NCBI GenBank assembly: GCA_021736335.1
Contig: JAIPGC010000002.1
Location: forward strand, 57,456-121,455
Source: Acholeplasmataceae bacterium
GTDB lineage: Bacteria > Bacillota_I > Bacilli_A > Acholeplasmatales > Acholeplasmataceae
Direction: 5' to 3'
Length of the DNA stretch: 64,000 nt
The stretch's first letter is position 1. The number at the start of each line of letters is the position of its first letter. The notes beneath the pieces were generated by a model, which searched no databases, was not told the origin of the DNA, and saw only the letters and a list, made by a program, of their open reading frames with translations. Both the position numbers and the translations under genes were made by a program. Shown piece after piece: positions 1 through 8,329 of the stretch.

Positions 1-473
1 TTCCATGCACTCAATATCATGCGTCTTGAATCAGGATTGTTTTTGATTTCATCTAAAATATATTGAAGCTGATCAACACCATTAAAATTACGCCATTGAG
101 CTCCATAAACTGGGCCAAGCTCACCATATTTTTGAGAAAATTCAGGATCGCTTTTTATCTTTTGAACATACTCCTCCATGGTTTCACCATGGAAATCTGA
201 GCTATTTTTAAATGTCTGATAAGGCCAATCATTCCATATTTTAACATCATGATCAACAAGATACTTGATGTTGGTATCACCCTTGATAAACCATAGCAAC
301 TCATGAATGATTGATTTTAGGTGTACTTTTTTAGTCGTCAAAAGAGGAAAACCTTCACCTAAATCAAAGCGCATTTGATATCCAAAAACACTTTTGGTTC
401 CGGTTCCAGTTCTATCCATTTTAAAACTGCCATTTTCCATGACATGACGACATAAATCAAGATAAGGTTTCAT
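1..473 (-). CDS. thyA: Thymidylate synthase, C-terminus cut by window edge
   Basis: Makes dTMP from dUMP using methylene-tetrahydrofolate. The visible 157 residues are the N-terminal part of ThyA. They carry the DRTGTGT phosphate-binding segment, FPLLTTKK, the [12 protein letters not shown] helix and GPVYGAQWR; the reading stops at RRMILSAW, just before the catalytic Cys region, which lies outside the window. The gene starts 15 bp after pepV on the same strand, so the two are probably co-transcribed. Nothing suggests damage; it is partial only because of the window boundary. Confidence 0.95.
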   Translation of the reverse strand, partial: MKPYLDLCRHVMENGSFKMDRTGTGTKSVFGYQMRFDLGEGFPLLTTKKVHLKSIIHELLWFIKGDTNIKYLVDHDVKIWNDWPYQTFKNSSDFHGETMEEYVQKIKSDPEFSQKYGELGPVYGAQWRNFNGVDQLQYILDEIKNNPDSRRMILSAW

Positions 474-488
474 GGTTGCCTCCAAATT

Positions 489-1868
489 CTATTTTGCTAA
501 TTCGTAAAGTGCCTCTGTATAAATGGCTGTTGCCAACAGCAAATCTTCAATGTTAATAAATTCATTTTTTTGATGAATGAATGTTGGTTTATCTAAAAAA
601 TGTGGACCGAACGCAACACAATTAGGCATTGCTCTAGCAAAGGTTCCTCCACCTATATTGATGGGTTTTGCATTGACATCATTGGTGTGTTTTTTATATA
701 CATCCATAAGTGTTTTCACAAGTGGTGAATTTGGATCTTTATAAAGCAGTTTTTGATGTGAATCAACTTTAACAGTTGTATGAAACTCTGCAAACTGTTT
801 GGTAAGCTTAGCAACGACTTCATCAAAGACAACACCATTAGGATATCTTAAATTCAAACTAATGGTATATTGACCATTTTCAGATTTAATGACACCAAAA
901 TTATTCGTTAGATATCCCATTTCTTCATCATGATAAGCAACATCTAATTTTGTCCCGTGAATATCATGGATCAAGAATTTTTCTACAAGTTTGACTACTG
1001 GAGATTTAATACCTTGCTCTATTAAGAACTCAAATAATCGATCGATAGCATTTTCGCCAAAAGCAGGGGTTGATCCATGTGCACTCTTGCCAACAACACG
1101 GATAATGACTTGATTATTTTCTATTGAAGCACTACCCACATAATTCTTTTCTTTTAAGAATTTAGTGAATAAAGCAACAAAATCCTTTGTAGGGTTTAAC
1201 TTTGCTGATGCATAATCTGGTACCATATTATCTCTAAATCCACCATCAACAGAAATTAGCACATCAGAATCAAGTTTTCCAGTCACTAAAATTCTAGAAA
1301 TACCTTTTTCAGCATATATTAAAGGGAAATCTGCATCAGGGATGAACCCTGAAACTGGAGCTTCTGGGTAAACACTAAAATAATGTCTTACACCTCTCCA
1401 TGCAGTTTCTTCATCAGTACCAAGTATAAGTTTAACCCTCTTAGAAAGAGGAACTTTTAGTTCTTTTAAAATCTTTAAAGCATAATATGCAGCAATTGTA
1501 GGTCCTTTATCATCTTCAGTGCCACGTCCATACATGTTTCCATCATGAATTTCAGCACCATATGGAGCATAAGTCCAATCATTACCCGCTGGAACAACAT
1601 CTAAATGCCCTATGGTACCAACAAATTCTTTTTGGTTTCCATATTCAATGTGACCTGCATAACCATCTAAATTAACAACTTCAAAACCATCTCTTTGCCC
1701 AATAGCAAGCATTGTATCCAAAGCTTCTTTGATTCCAAGACCAAATGGTGCATGCTTACGATTTGGATCAAATGTGGTCAATTCTGAGTTTATCTTAATA
1801 ATCTTTGTTAAATCAGCAATCAATTGATCTTTTCTTTTAAATACTTCTTCTTTAAAATTAATAGACAT
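489..1868 (-). CDS. pepV: Dipeptidase PepV (M20 family)
   Basis: A cytosolic zinc dipeptidase that releases amino acids from imported dipeptides. M20 metal-site motifs are present in order: GHLDVVPAG (His), GRGTEDDKGP (bridging Asp), GTDEETAWRG (catalytic and ligand Glu), PDADFP, and a C-terminal FIHQKNEF His. I chose the ATG at 1866-1868 (MSINFKEE) because AGAGGAG lies 9 nt upstream; the longer reading would begin before or inside that site. At 460 residues it is close to the usual length of about 470. thyA follows directly. Confidence 0.93.
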   Translation of the reverse strand: MSINFKEEVFKRKDQLIADLTKIIKINSELTTFDPNRKHAPFGLGIKEALDTMLAIGQRDGFEVVNLDGYAGHIEYGNQKEFVGTIGHLDVVPAGNDWTYAPYGAEIHDGNMYGRGTEDDKGPTIAAYYALKILKELKVPLSKRVKLILGTDEETAWRGVRHYFSVYPEAPVSGFIPDADFPLIYAEKGISRILVTGKLDSDVLISVDGGFRDNMVPDYASAKLNPTKDFVALFTKFLKEKNYVGSASIENNQVIIRVVGKSAHGSTPAFGENAIDRLFEFLIEQGIKSPVVKLVEKFLIHDIHGTKLDVAYHDEEMGYLTNNFGVIKSENGQYTISLNLRYPNGVVFDEVVAKLTKQFAEFHTTVKVDSHQKLLYKDPNSPLVKTLMDVYKKHTNDVNAKPINIGGGTFARAMPNCVAFGPHFLDKPTFIHQKNEFINIEDLLLATAIYTEALYELAK

Positions 1869-1944
1869 AGTTATCATCTCCTCTTTACATTGTAGCATAA
1901 ATCATAAAGGGAATAAAGTAACTGATTTTTAAATTTTATTTATA

Positions 1945-1977
1945 AATAAAAAAAATGTACAAGACTTAGTCCTGTAC
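1945..1977 (-). terminator. Terminator of the PadR/DUF1700/DUF4097 operon, stop codon in loop
   Basis: On the minus strand a 9-bp stem (GTACAGGAC/GTCTTGTAC, one G-U pair) is followed by a run of T. The three-base loop is exactly the TAA stop codon of the upstream DUF4097 gene, so coding end and terminator are fused. Confidence 0.85.
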
Positions 1978-2979
1978 ACTTACTGTGATATTTCCAGTAC
2001 TTACTCTTACTTTGAGTAATATAGTTCCTGTTGATGTTGAATGCTTGGTTCCTTGATCATCGCCGTTAACTAAAATATTACCTACAGAAGTATCTAAATC
2101 ATATCGAAGATCCATATGTGTTGCACTTGTAAATCTAACGCTTCCAGTACTTGAAGATAAATCAAAGCCCGTAGCCACACTATCTGTTACTGTAACATTA
2201 CCTGTAGAAGTTGATAGTTCAACTAAACCTAATATGGTCGAATCATTCATTTCAATTCTTCCAGTGTCAGATTGTGCATCTACCTGATTTGCAGAAACCT
2301 GATTCAATTCAACTCTTCCTGTATCAGTATCTAGTAAAAGTTCATCAGTACTCAAGTTTGTAAGTTCAATCGTTCCAGTATCAGTTTTAGCATCAACATC
2401 ACCATTAATCACTAAGTCTGATAGATTGATAGATCCAGTGTTCACTCTAACTATGAGTTGATCGATTTCTGCATTTTCAATTCTTACATCACCAGTATTA
2501 GAATTTGCATAGAAATCATGTGTTAGTTCTGGAGCTTCTATATAGACAATGTCACCAACATCACTACTTAAAGAATAATCTAAAACCAAATCTTCTGGAA
2601 TCTCAATATACACTGTCATAACTTCATATGATGCCATCTTAAAATTGAACCAATTGAAAAATACAGGTTTTGTTTCTTGTGTTATTGTGAATGTCCCACC
2701 AGTTTCAGAAAGCGACCAAGTATCTTTTTCGTGCTCATGATAGGTTACAATGATATCATCACCTGTTGTTATAGTGACAACGATATTTCTATTATCGAGA
2801 TCGACATCCAAAGTGTCAATAGGATCTGACATAACAAATTCAATAGGATCACCATAATCTTCATCATCAACAAAATAATCACCAATATTACCTAAGTTAA
2901 CACCACCAAAGAATGCAACTGCAGTTAATATTAATCCTACAAAAAATATAAGTAAAACCAGTTTAATTAAAAATTTCAT
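1966..2979 (-). CDS. DUF4097-type membrane-anchored beta-repeat protein
   Basis: A 337-residue protein with one N-terminal membrane segment (about residues 5-25) and an acidic linker, then a long parallel-beta region. The beta region repeats a short unit of the type STGNV, TDTGTIEL, SDTGRIEM about every 19-21 residues. This matches the DUF4097 putative adhesin family, typically the last gene of PadR-DUF1700-DUF4097 operons. Its start overlaps the DUF1700 stop by 4 bp (ATGA), indicating translational coupling. The likely role is an envelope sensor or scaffold facing outward; the molecular function of the family is not established. Confidence 0.85.
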   Translation of the reverse strand: MKFLIKLVLLIFFVGLILTAVAFFGGVNLGNIGDYFVDDEDYGDPIEFVMSDPIDTLDVDLDNRNIVVTITTGDDIIVTYHEHEKDTWSLSETGGTFTITQETKPVFFNWFNFKMASYEVMTVYIEIPEDLVLDYSLSSDVGDIVYIEAPELTHDFYANSNTGDVRIENAEIDQLIVRVNTGSINLSDLVINGDVDAKTDTGTIELTNLSTDELLLDTDTGRVELNQVSANQVDAQSDTGRIEMNDSTILGLVELSTSTGNVTVTDSVATGFDLSSSTGSVRFTSATHMDLRYDLDTSVGNILVNGDDQGTKHSTSTGTILLKVRVSTGNITVSVQD

Positions 2980-3539
2980 TTTCTTTCCCCTTTATTCTTA
3001 GCTAGTTTGCTAAATATATATAACAATTTTTTGGCAAGCTGTTGAACCGCTTGATAAAGCCATATCGAGACAAGTATTAAGAATGAGAATGCCATCAGTC
3101 CTATACCAACAAATCCAATTATTTCATTTTGTCCGAGTCCTGATTGGTACATGTTAATAAATAGACCTGCCATACCAACGATACTTGCAAAGATAGTTAC
3201 AACCAATGAAAATAATAAAGATACAGCAACAATCATAATGATCACATAAGCAAATCCTAAAGGAATAAGCAAAGGTGAAGATAATAGAAATACCATCAGC
3301 TGTTTAGAGCTTTTAGCAATTGATTTATATGTGTCATTTGCTCTTTTCATAACAACATCAGCTGTCATCGATTTGGCGATTTCTTTTGGATCATAATCAC
3401 TTAGAATTTCATCTATTGACTCACCATTATCTAATCGTTCTTGTATCATTTCTTCATAATACGAAATGATATCGTCAACTTCAGTCAAGTAAAATCTTTT
3501 CTTTAATTCTCTTTCGAGTTCTTTAAGCCATGTTTTCAT
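2976..3539 (-). CDS. DUF1700 (HAAS-domain) membrane protein
   Basis: The 187 residues begin with an amphipathic HAAS domain (WLKELERELKKRFYL...IISYYEEMIQERLDNGES, about residues 3-60). Two to three hydrophobic segments follow (about 80-110, 115-135, 140-170) and then a basic tail. HAAS/DUF1700 proteins are regularly coupled to a PadR repressor and are thought to pass an envelope signal to it. Here the gene lies 7 bp after padR and overlaps the DUF4097 gene by 4 bp, the canonical three-gene arrangement. Confidence 0.85.
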   Translation of the reverse strand: MKTWLKELERELKKRFYLTEVDDIISYYEEMIQERLDNGESIDEILSDYDPKEIAKSMTADVVMKRANDTYKSIAKSSKQLMVFLLSSPLLIPLGFAYVIIMIVAVSLLFSLVVTIFASIVGMAGLFINMYQSGLGQNEIIGFVGIGLMAFSFLILVSIWLYQAVQQLAKKLLYIFSKLAKNKGERK

Positions 3540-3546
3540 ATGATCC

Positions 3547-3849
3547 TCATTTCATTAAGATATCGTAGATCTTGCGAATGTCTTCCCATTCAAGCAAAAA
3601 TTCATCGATATGCTTCTTTCCAGTTTTTGTAATCTTGTAATACTTTCTGTTTCTGCCTTGAAACAATACATTATAAGTTTCTAACTCATTAGCCTTTTCT
3701 AGACGTCTTAGAATCGGATAAAGTGTTGACTCACTTATATCAATATACTGAATCAAGTCACTTACAATTTTGTAACCATAGGAATCGCTTCTCATCAGGA
3801 TAGCTAACACGAATATCTCAAGCACTCCTTTTTTGACTTGTTCCTTCAT
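3547..3849 (-). CDS. PadR-family transcriptional regulator
   Basis: A 100-residue winged-helix repressor of the short PadR class. It shows KGVLEIFVLAILMRSDSYGYKI (helix 1-2), SESTLYPILRRLEKANELET (recognition helix and wing start) and GRNRKYYKITKTGKKHI (wing), with a short C-terminal dimerization helix. It is the first gene of the operon with DUF1700 and DUF4097. A near-consensus promoter overlapped by a large dyad lies directly upstream, which fits autorepression. The ligand or signal is unknown. Confidence 0.92.
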   Translation of the reverse strand: MKEQVKKGVLEIFVLAILMRSDSYGYKIVSDLIQYIDISESTLYPILRRLEKANELETYNVLFQGRNRKYYKITKTGKKHIDEFLLEWEDIRKIYDILMK

Positions 3850-3859
3850 AATATCACCT

Positions 3860-3908
3860 CATACTGCCTTATGTCTTATATTATACATTGCATAGTATGG
3901 TTTGTCAA
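3860..3908 (-). promoter_or_regulatory. Consensus promoter with 40-bp dyad operator for the padR operon
   Basis: On the minus strand, TTGACA (3903-3908) and TATAAT (3880-3885) are separated by exactly 17 bp. An imperfect palindrome at 3860-3899 has two nested perfect arms, CATACT/AGTATG outside and ATGT/ACAT inside, both centred at 3879.5 on the -10 box. PadR operators commonly contain ATGT...ACAT, so this is the expected autoregulatory site. The binding itself is inferred. Confidence 0.8.
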
Positions 3909-3935
3909 CAAAAAAAGTTCATTTTTCTGAACTTT
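3909..3935 (-). terminator. ssb terminator
   Basis: An 8-bp stem (AAAGTTCA/TGAACTTT) with a 6-nt loop is followed by T7 on the minus strand. The ssb stop codon TGA lies in the descending arm. The -35 box of the padR promoter starts one base beyond the T run, so the two units are packed without any spacer. Confidence 0.82.
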
Positions 3936-4281
3936 CTTCATTTACCTTAAAATCATTCTTTCCAGATGGTGATAAATAACTGATTCTTTCAGCTATGACT
4001 TCAAGCATGTTGAGCTTTCGATCATCTGGTAAATCATACTTCCAACTTTGTAATCTTGCTTTGACAGCAACCATAACACCTTTTTTACAATACGCTTCAA
4101 TCGCTGTAGCTAATCCCTCCCAAACCGTTACTTTGATGAAGTCTGTGTCATAATTGCCATCCATGTTCTTGAAAGTTCTTTGGACAGCTAGTGTAATATC
4201 ACTGACTTTTCTTCCATCTTCAAGTATTTTTGTTTCTGGATCGTAGGTCAAACGACCAATGATGATGAGTTGATTTAACAT
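3919..4281 (-). CDS. ssb: Single-stranded DNA-binding protein, short form
   Basis: An OB-fold ssDNA-binding protein: MLNQLIIIGRLTYDPET, then DGRKVSDITLAVQRTF, DFIKVTVWEGLATAIEAYCKKG and AVKARLQSWKYD. The start at 4279-4281 is chosen because AAGGAGG sits 4-5 nt upstream; a longer reading adds 13 residues with no site. At 120 residues it lacks the acidic DDDIPF-type tip that recruits replication and repair partners, ending instead in NEESSEK. It may be a second, specialised SSB in addition to a full-length one elsewhere. It stands alone between two terminators. Confidence 0.88.
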   Translation of the reverse strand: MLNQLIIIGRLTYDPETKILEDGRKVSDITLAVQRTFKNMDGNYDTDFIKVTVWEGLATAIEAYCKKGVMVAVKARLQSWKYDLPDDRKLNMLEVIAERISYLSPSGKNDFKVNEESSEK

Positions 4282-4435
4282 ATATCCTCCTTGTTTTCTT
4301 TTTAGTATATATAACTCCAAAGGATATCTGAAATTGCCAAATTAAATTTATTTGTGCATATACGCATGTATTATATATAGAAAACGAGATTTCTCACGCC
4401 AACCTATAATCACTAAATGATTGAACTGTCATAAA

Positions 4436-4464
4436 ATAAAAAAAAGACCGATTTAGGCCTTTTT
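4436..4464 (-). terminator. Terminator after ymfH-like gene, stop codon in loop
   Basis: On the minus strand a 7-bp stem (AAAGGCC/GGTCTTT, one G-U) is followed by T8. The loop TAAATC contains the TAA stop of the M16 peptidase gene. This ends the long minus-strand unit that begins at or before surE. Confidence 0.8.
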
Positions 4465-5727
4465 ATGAATTAGAACAGAAATATATTTTTTCTGAATGCC
4501 TTGAATTTCTAAAAGGATATTATCATAGTCAATTTCTTTTAGAATATCAACAACTTCAAACAAAGATGATCCCATATGAAAGTATTTACCATAAAGATAT
4601 GCTTTTGTTTCAAGGTTGTTTAAGGCGAATATGAACTGACCCAAATAAACTTTTTTATATCGATCAAAAGCTTCTTTAGTTACCAATTCCAAAGCTTTGA
4701 CTGTGAGAACCTCAACTAAAATCTTCTTCAATTTTTGAATTCTTTTTGTCTCAGCAAAGATCACAATATTTTCTGCTTGTTTTTCAAATGTTGTATTGAT
4801 TGAAAAACTTTGATTGATTAATTTTTGTTCAAGAAGCTCAGCATACACTAAAGATGATGGTCCTAAAAGAATATTGAGCAACATAGAGATTGCCATCTCT
4901 TTTTTAATTTGTTCTCTATTTGATTTTTTCGCAGGAGATAGTTTAACCCCTATCATCAGTTTATCGATTCCAATATCCTTGGTTTCAACAATATATTTTG
5001 ATACCAAGCGTTTAGGTTCTTTAGGATATATGGTTCTTGGTTTTTTATCCTTTATTGGATATTTATCATCATAATCCTTGAAGAAGGCTTTAAGTGCTTT
5101 TAGATCAACTTTTCCTGCAATGGTCACCAATCTGTTTGATGGTAGATAAAATCTTTTGTATACATCTAGCAAAATCTCAGATGTAACATCCATAATCGAT
5201 TCCAAAGTACCACCAATATCGTACTTAAGGGGATGGACATGATACATCATCTCCATGATTTGGTTTTGCATCACAACATTTGGATCATCTAAATACATTT
5301 TCAATTCTTCAGCAATGATATGCTTTTCTTGTTCAACATTCTCATCATTGAAATAAGGTGTATCGATCATATGAAACAAATGTTCTAAAGCAGGTATGAC
5401 ATTTTCTGTTGCTGTGTAAAGATATGATGTCTGATTGTATGATGTCATCGCATTCGCATCAACACCTAAAATAGAAAATTGAGAAAATGCATCACCATCT
5501 GGCATTGCAAAAATCTTATGCTCCAAGAAGTGTGCTGTTCCATATGGTGTCAGTACAGATCCATTTTCACTCTTATAGTTTAAATCAAGAGCACCAAAAG
5601 GTATGCTTAATTCAACATATGTCGTAAAATAGGGTTCTTCTTTAGGTAATATATGAACCTTCATCCCATTTTTTAACTTGATTTCATAGACTGTTTCGCC
5701 AAATCTTTCATACACTTTTTTAATCAT
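4453..5727 (-). CDS. ymfH: M16 zinc peptidase, YmfH-like (active subunit)
   Basis: A 424-residue insulinase-family peptidase. The inverted zinc motif HFLEH occurs near residue 70 in the context GTAHFLEHKIF, with the downstream Glu region EQEKHIIAEELKMY about 75 residues later, as in active M16 proteins. The start at 5725-5727 (MIKKVYERFG) is set by GGAGG 6 nt upstream. It overlaps the preceding YmfF-like gene by 8 bp. Bacillus ymfF/ymfH are likewise adjacent, and the pair probably forms a heterodimer. Substrates are unknown. Confidence 0.88.
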   Translation of the reverse strand: MIKKVYERFGETVYEIKLKNGMKVHILPKEEPYFTTYVELSIPFGALDLNYKSENGSVLTPYGTAHFLEHKIFAMPDGDAFSQFSILGVDANAMTSYNQTSYLYTATENVIPALEHLFHMIDTPYFNDENVEQEKHIIAEELKMYLDDPNVVMQNQIMEMMYHVHPLKYDIGGTLESIMDVTSEILLDVYKRFYLPSNRLVTIAGKVDLKALKAFFKDYDDKYPIKDKKPRTIYPKEPKRLVSKYIVETKDIGIDKLMIGVKLSPAKKSNREQIKKEMAISMLLNILLGPSSLVYAELLEQKLINQSFSINTTFEKQAENIVIFAETKRIQKLKKILVEVLTVKALELVTKEAFDRYKKVYLGQFIFALNNLETKAYLYGKYFHMGSSLFEVVDILKEIDYDNILLEIQGIQKKYISVLIHKKA

Positions 5728-6928
5728 TTTGGCCTCCATGAAGCACATAGATGGTATCTAGTGTGATTTTGTTCAAAGTCTTTTTTACATCATCTACTGT
5801 CACTTGACGTATAGCTTCTAGTCTTTCTTCAAAAGTGTCTTCATGATTAAGCAATTCTCTAATGAATGCACGCTTTGTTAAAAACGATTGGCTATCAAGG
5901 CTACTTTTTATCTGATGAGCATAGTATGCTTTAGCATGTTCTAGCTCTTTTGGAGTTATGCCTTCATCAATCATATCAATCACTAATTGCTTAATTGCTT
6001 CAAGTGCATGCTCTTTTTGTTTCACATCAACACCACTACTAATCATGATGACGCCTTTATAATAGTCATAAGTTGATGAAACATCATAACACAATCCTTG
6101 ATTCTCTCTGATTTCTTTAAATAATCTACTTTCAGGGTATCCACCTAATATAATATCTAATAAAACTGCAGCATGGTAAAGCTCATCTGTTCTAAATATT
6201 GGAAAGTGATATCCTAATTTCAGGATGGCTTGTTTCATTTGTGTTTCTTCTTCAATGACTAACACCGATCGAGAAGGTCTAAATGTTGATACAAATGGAT
6301 GATTAAGATGCATATCATGTTTCACGATACTTTCAATCTTTTTTTCATCGCTTTCAGTAATTCTTCCATTTGCTACAAACTTTTTGGTATTGTTTAAGAA
6401 CACATCATGGTAATAGGTTTCGAGTTTTTCAACAGTCAGCTTTTTGATATCTTTTAGGCTACCACTCAGTGGTGTGCCATAGGCATCACCTTCAAAGAAA
6501 TGTTCATAGAACTTAGTTTGTGCATATAACCGTTTCTTATCATAAAGTGTTTCCCATTGTTCGATAATCATACGTTGTTCTTCTAGAAACAACTCTTTAT
6601 TAAAGGAGTTGTGATCAAATAACACCTGATTAAAAAGATCCAAGGCTTTATCTAGTAAGGAATCATCACCTATAATTTTTGGATCAACTATCGTTAAGAT
6701 AATACTTACAACTGATAAATTGCCTATACGTTCTACACGCGACTTGAAATAAGCTCCGTATAAATCTTCAAGCTTTTCATTCATTATGGTTTTATTAATC
6801 AACTGATTGGTGTGTGTTGTTAAAAGTCTAGGCAACAAAAAACGATACACACGTGTTTCATCTTCGTCTAAGTCTGTAAAGTAGACAGCGAATTGTATCG
6901 TCTTAAAATCATTTTCAATAAAGAGCAT
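5720..6928 (-). CDS. ymfF: M16-like protein without zinc motif, YmfF-like (inactive partner)
   Basis: A 402-residue M16-fold protein. The first half resembles the peptidase N-domain but has no HxxEH where the active partner has it; the C-half keeps the family's substrate-binding RxxY-like region (LFKEIRENQGLCYDVSSTYDYYKGVIMISSGV). Start and stop are tightly coupled: its ATG shares one base with the deoD stop (TAATG), and its 3' end overlaps the active partner by 8 bp. This is the usual arrangement of a catalytic plus a non-catalytic M16 chain. The function is inferred from that pairing. Confidence 0.85.
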   Translation of the reverse strand: MLFIENDFKTIQFAVYFTDLDEDETRVYRFLLPRLLTTHTNQLINKTIMNEKLEDLYGAYFKSRVERIGNLSVVSIILTIVDPKIIGDDSLLDKALDLFNQVLFDHNSFNKELFLEEQRMIIEQWETLYDKKRLYAQTKFYEHFFEGDAYGTPLSGSLKDIKKLTVEKLETYYHDVFLNNTKKFVANGRITESDEKKIESIVKHDMHLNHPFVSTFRPSRSVLVIEEETQMKQAILKLGYHFPIFRTDELYHAAVLLDIILGGYPESRLFKEIRENQGLCYDVSSTYDYYKGVIMISSGVDVKQKEHALEAIKQLVIDMIDEGITPKELEHAKAYYAHQIKSSLDSQSFLTKRAFIRELLNHEDTFEERLEAIRQVTVDDVKKTLNKITLDTIYVLHGGQND

Positions 6929-7638
6929 TAGATACTATTTAATGCAACTTCCATCATTTTTGTGAAAGCTTCTTGACGTTCCTGTGATGAGGTTGCCTCA
7001 TGTGTCACCAAGGAATCTGAAACTGTAAGTAAGCAAGCTGCTTTCTTGTTTAATGCTTTGGCATTAGCAAATAGTGCAAATGATTCCATTTCCACTGCTA
7101 AAGCGCCATATTTTTCAATAATCGGTGCTGAATCTTCAGGATTAAGTCGATAGAACACATCAGAAGAGTGAACAATCGAAGGATGCAATTTAACATTGAT
7201 TTTTTCTGCTGCTTTTTTTAAACGATTATTAAGTGCTTTATTTGATGATAAGATTTTTCTTGATGAAACCCCCATCGTTTTAGCATAACTTGACTCTGAA
7301 AAAGCTTGTTCAACTAAAACAACATCATATAAGTTCAAATCTTTCGTATATGCGCCACATGAACCAATTCTTATAATATTTTCAACATCATAAAATTTGA
7401 AAAGCTCATAGCTGTAAATTCCAATACTTGGCATCCCCATGCCTGAACCCATAACAGTCACTTTTTTCTTTCCAAAGTAACCTGTAAATCCCCACATGTT
7501 TCTTACGTTGTTGATTTGAACTACTTTAGTCAAAAAGTTATCAGCAATGTATTTAGCACGCAGTGGATCTCCTGGCATTAAAACTGTTTTTGCGATTAAA
7601 TCTTTATTTTCTAATTCAATATGAGGTGTTGGTATCAT
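6928..7638 (-). CDS. deoD: Purine-nucleoside phosphorylase DeoD
   Basis: Phosphorolyses purine (deoxy)nucleosides to base plus (deoxy)ribose-1-phosphate. It is a trimeric/hexameric NP-I family protein with PTPHIE, VLMPGDPLRAKYI (phosphate loop), GSGMGMPSIGIY, IRIGSCGAY, the AVEMESFAL purine/ribose segment and LLTVSDSLVTHE (catalytic Asp). I start at the second Met (7636-7638), 7 nt from AAGGAG; the first Met is too close. It overlaps deoC by 23 bp. With deoC it forms a deoxynucleoside salvage step feeding acetaldehyde and glyceraldehyde-3-phosphate. Confidence 0.95.
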   Translation of the reverse strand: MIPTPHIELENKDLIAKTVLMPGDPLRAKYIADNFLTKVVQINNVRNMWGFTGYFGKKKVTVMGSGMGMPSIGIYSYELFKFYDVENIIRIGSCGAYTKDLNLYDVVLVEQAFSESSYAKTMGVSSRKILSSNKALNNRLKKAAEKINVKLHPSIVHSSDVFYRLNPEDSAPIIEKYGALAVEMESFALFANAKALNKKAACLLTVSDSLVTHEATSSQERQEAFTKMMEVALNSI

Positions 7639-8290
7639 GTTCATTCTCCTTTTGATTTACTATATCCACACCGTTTGATGTACCGATGCGTGTTGCTCCA
7701 GCTTCAATCATTTTCAATGCATCCTGATAGGTTCTTACACCACCACTTGCTTTAATTTCAGCTCTATTTCCAACGGTTTGTTTCATTAATTTAACATCTT
7801 CAACTCTTGCGCCATATGTTCCAAATCCAGTGGATGTTTTAACAAAATGCGCACCTGCATCAACTGCTAATTGTGATGCTTTAACTATTTCTTCTGGTGT
7901 CAAATAACAAGTTTCAATAATGACCTTAACTGTTCTACCCTTGCCTTGATCAACAACACCTTTGATTTCCTTGGATATTGTCTGATAGTCCTTGGATTTA
8001 AGAGCAAAAACATTAATCACCATATCTAATTCATCAGCACCGTCCAAAACTGCTTGTTCTGCTTCATATGCTTTAACTAATGGTGTATGTGTTCCATGAG
8101 GGAAACCGATGACTGTACATACTAGAACACGACTATTGCTTAACGCTTTTTTTGCATATTTTACCCATATTGGGTTCACACAAACACTTTTAAAATCAAA
8201 TTGTTTTGCTTCAGCGATGAGCTTATCTATTTGCTCTTGGTTGATAGAGGCTCCTAATTTTGTGTGATCAATCATTTGATTAACTTGCAT
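7616..8290 (-). CDS. deoC: Deoxyribose-phosphate aldolase DeoC
   Basis: Splits 2-deoxyribose-5-phosphate to acetaldehyde and glyceraldehyde-3-phosphate. A TIM-barrel class I aldolase: IDHTKLGA near the start, SVCVNPIWVKYAKKAL, VCTVIGFPHG, ADELDMVIN, VKVIIETC, FVKTSTGFG with the Schiff-base Lys, and IKASGGVRTYQDA with the second catalytic Lys. The start at 8288-8290 follows AGGAG at 8 nt. The 224-residue length is normal. It precedes deoD with overlapping ends, giving a compact deo unit without visible deoB or regulator. Confidence 0.95.
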   Translation of the reverse strand: MQVNQMIDHTKLGASINQEQIDKLIAEAKQFDFKSVCVNPIWVKYAKKALSNSRVLVCTVIGFPHGTHTPLVKAYEAEQAVLDGADELDMVINVFALKSKDYQTISKEIKGVVDQGKGRTVKVIIETCYLTPEEIVKASQLAVDAGAHFVKTSTGFGTYGARVEDVKLMKQTVGNRAEIKASGGVRTYQDALKMIEAGATRIGTSNGVDIVNQKENEHDTNTSY

Positions 8291-8329
8291 ATTTACATCT
8301 CCTATTTTATTCAAAATTCAAGCTTGATT

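Noticed and set aside
4814-5074. 86-residue plus-strand ORF inside the M16 gene
   Set aside because: Shadow of the minus-strand peptidase with clear protein motifs.
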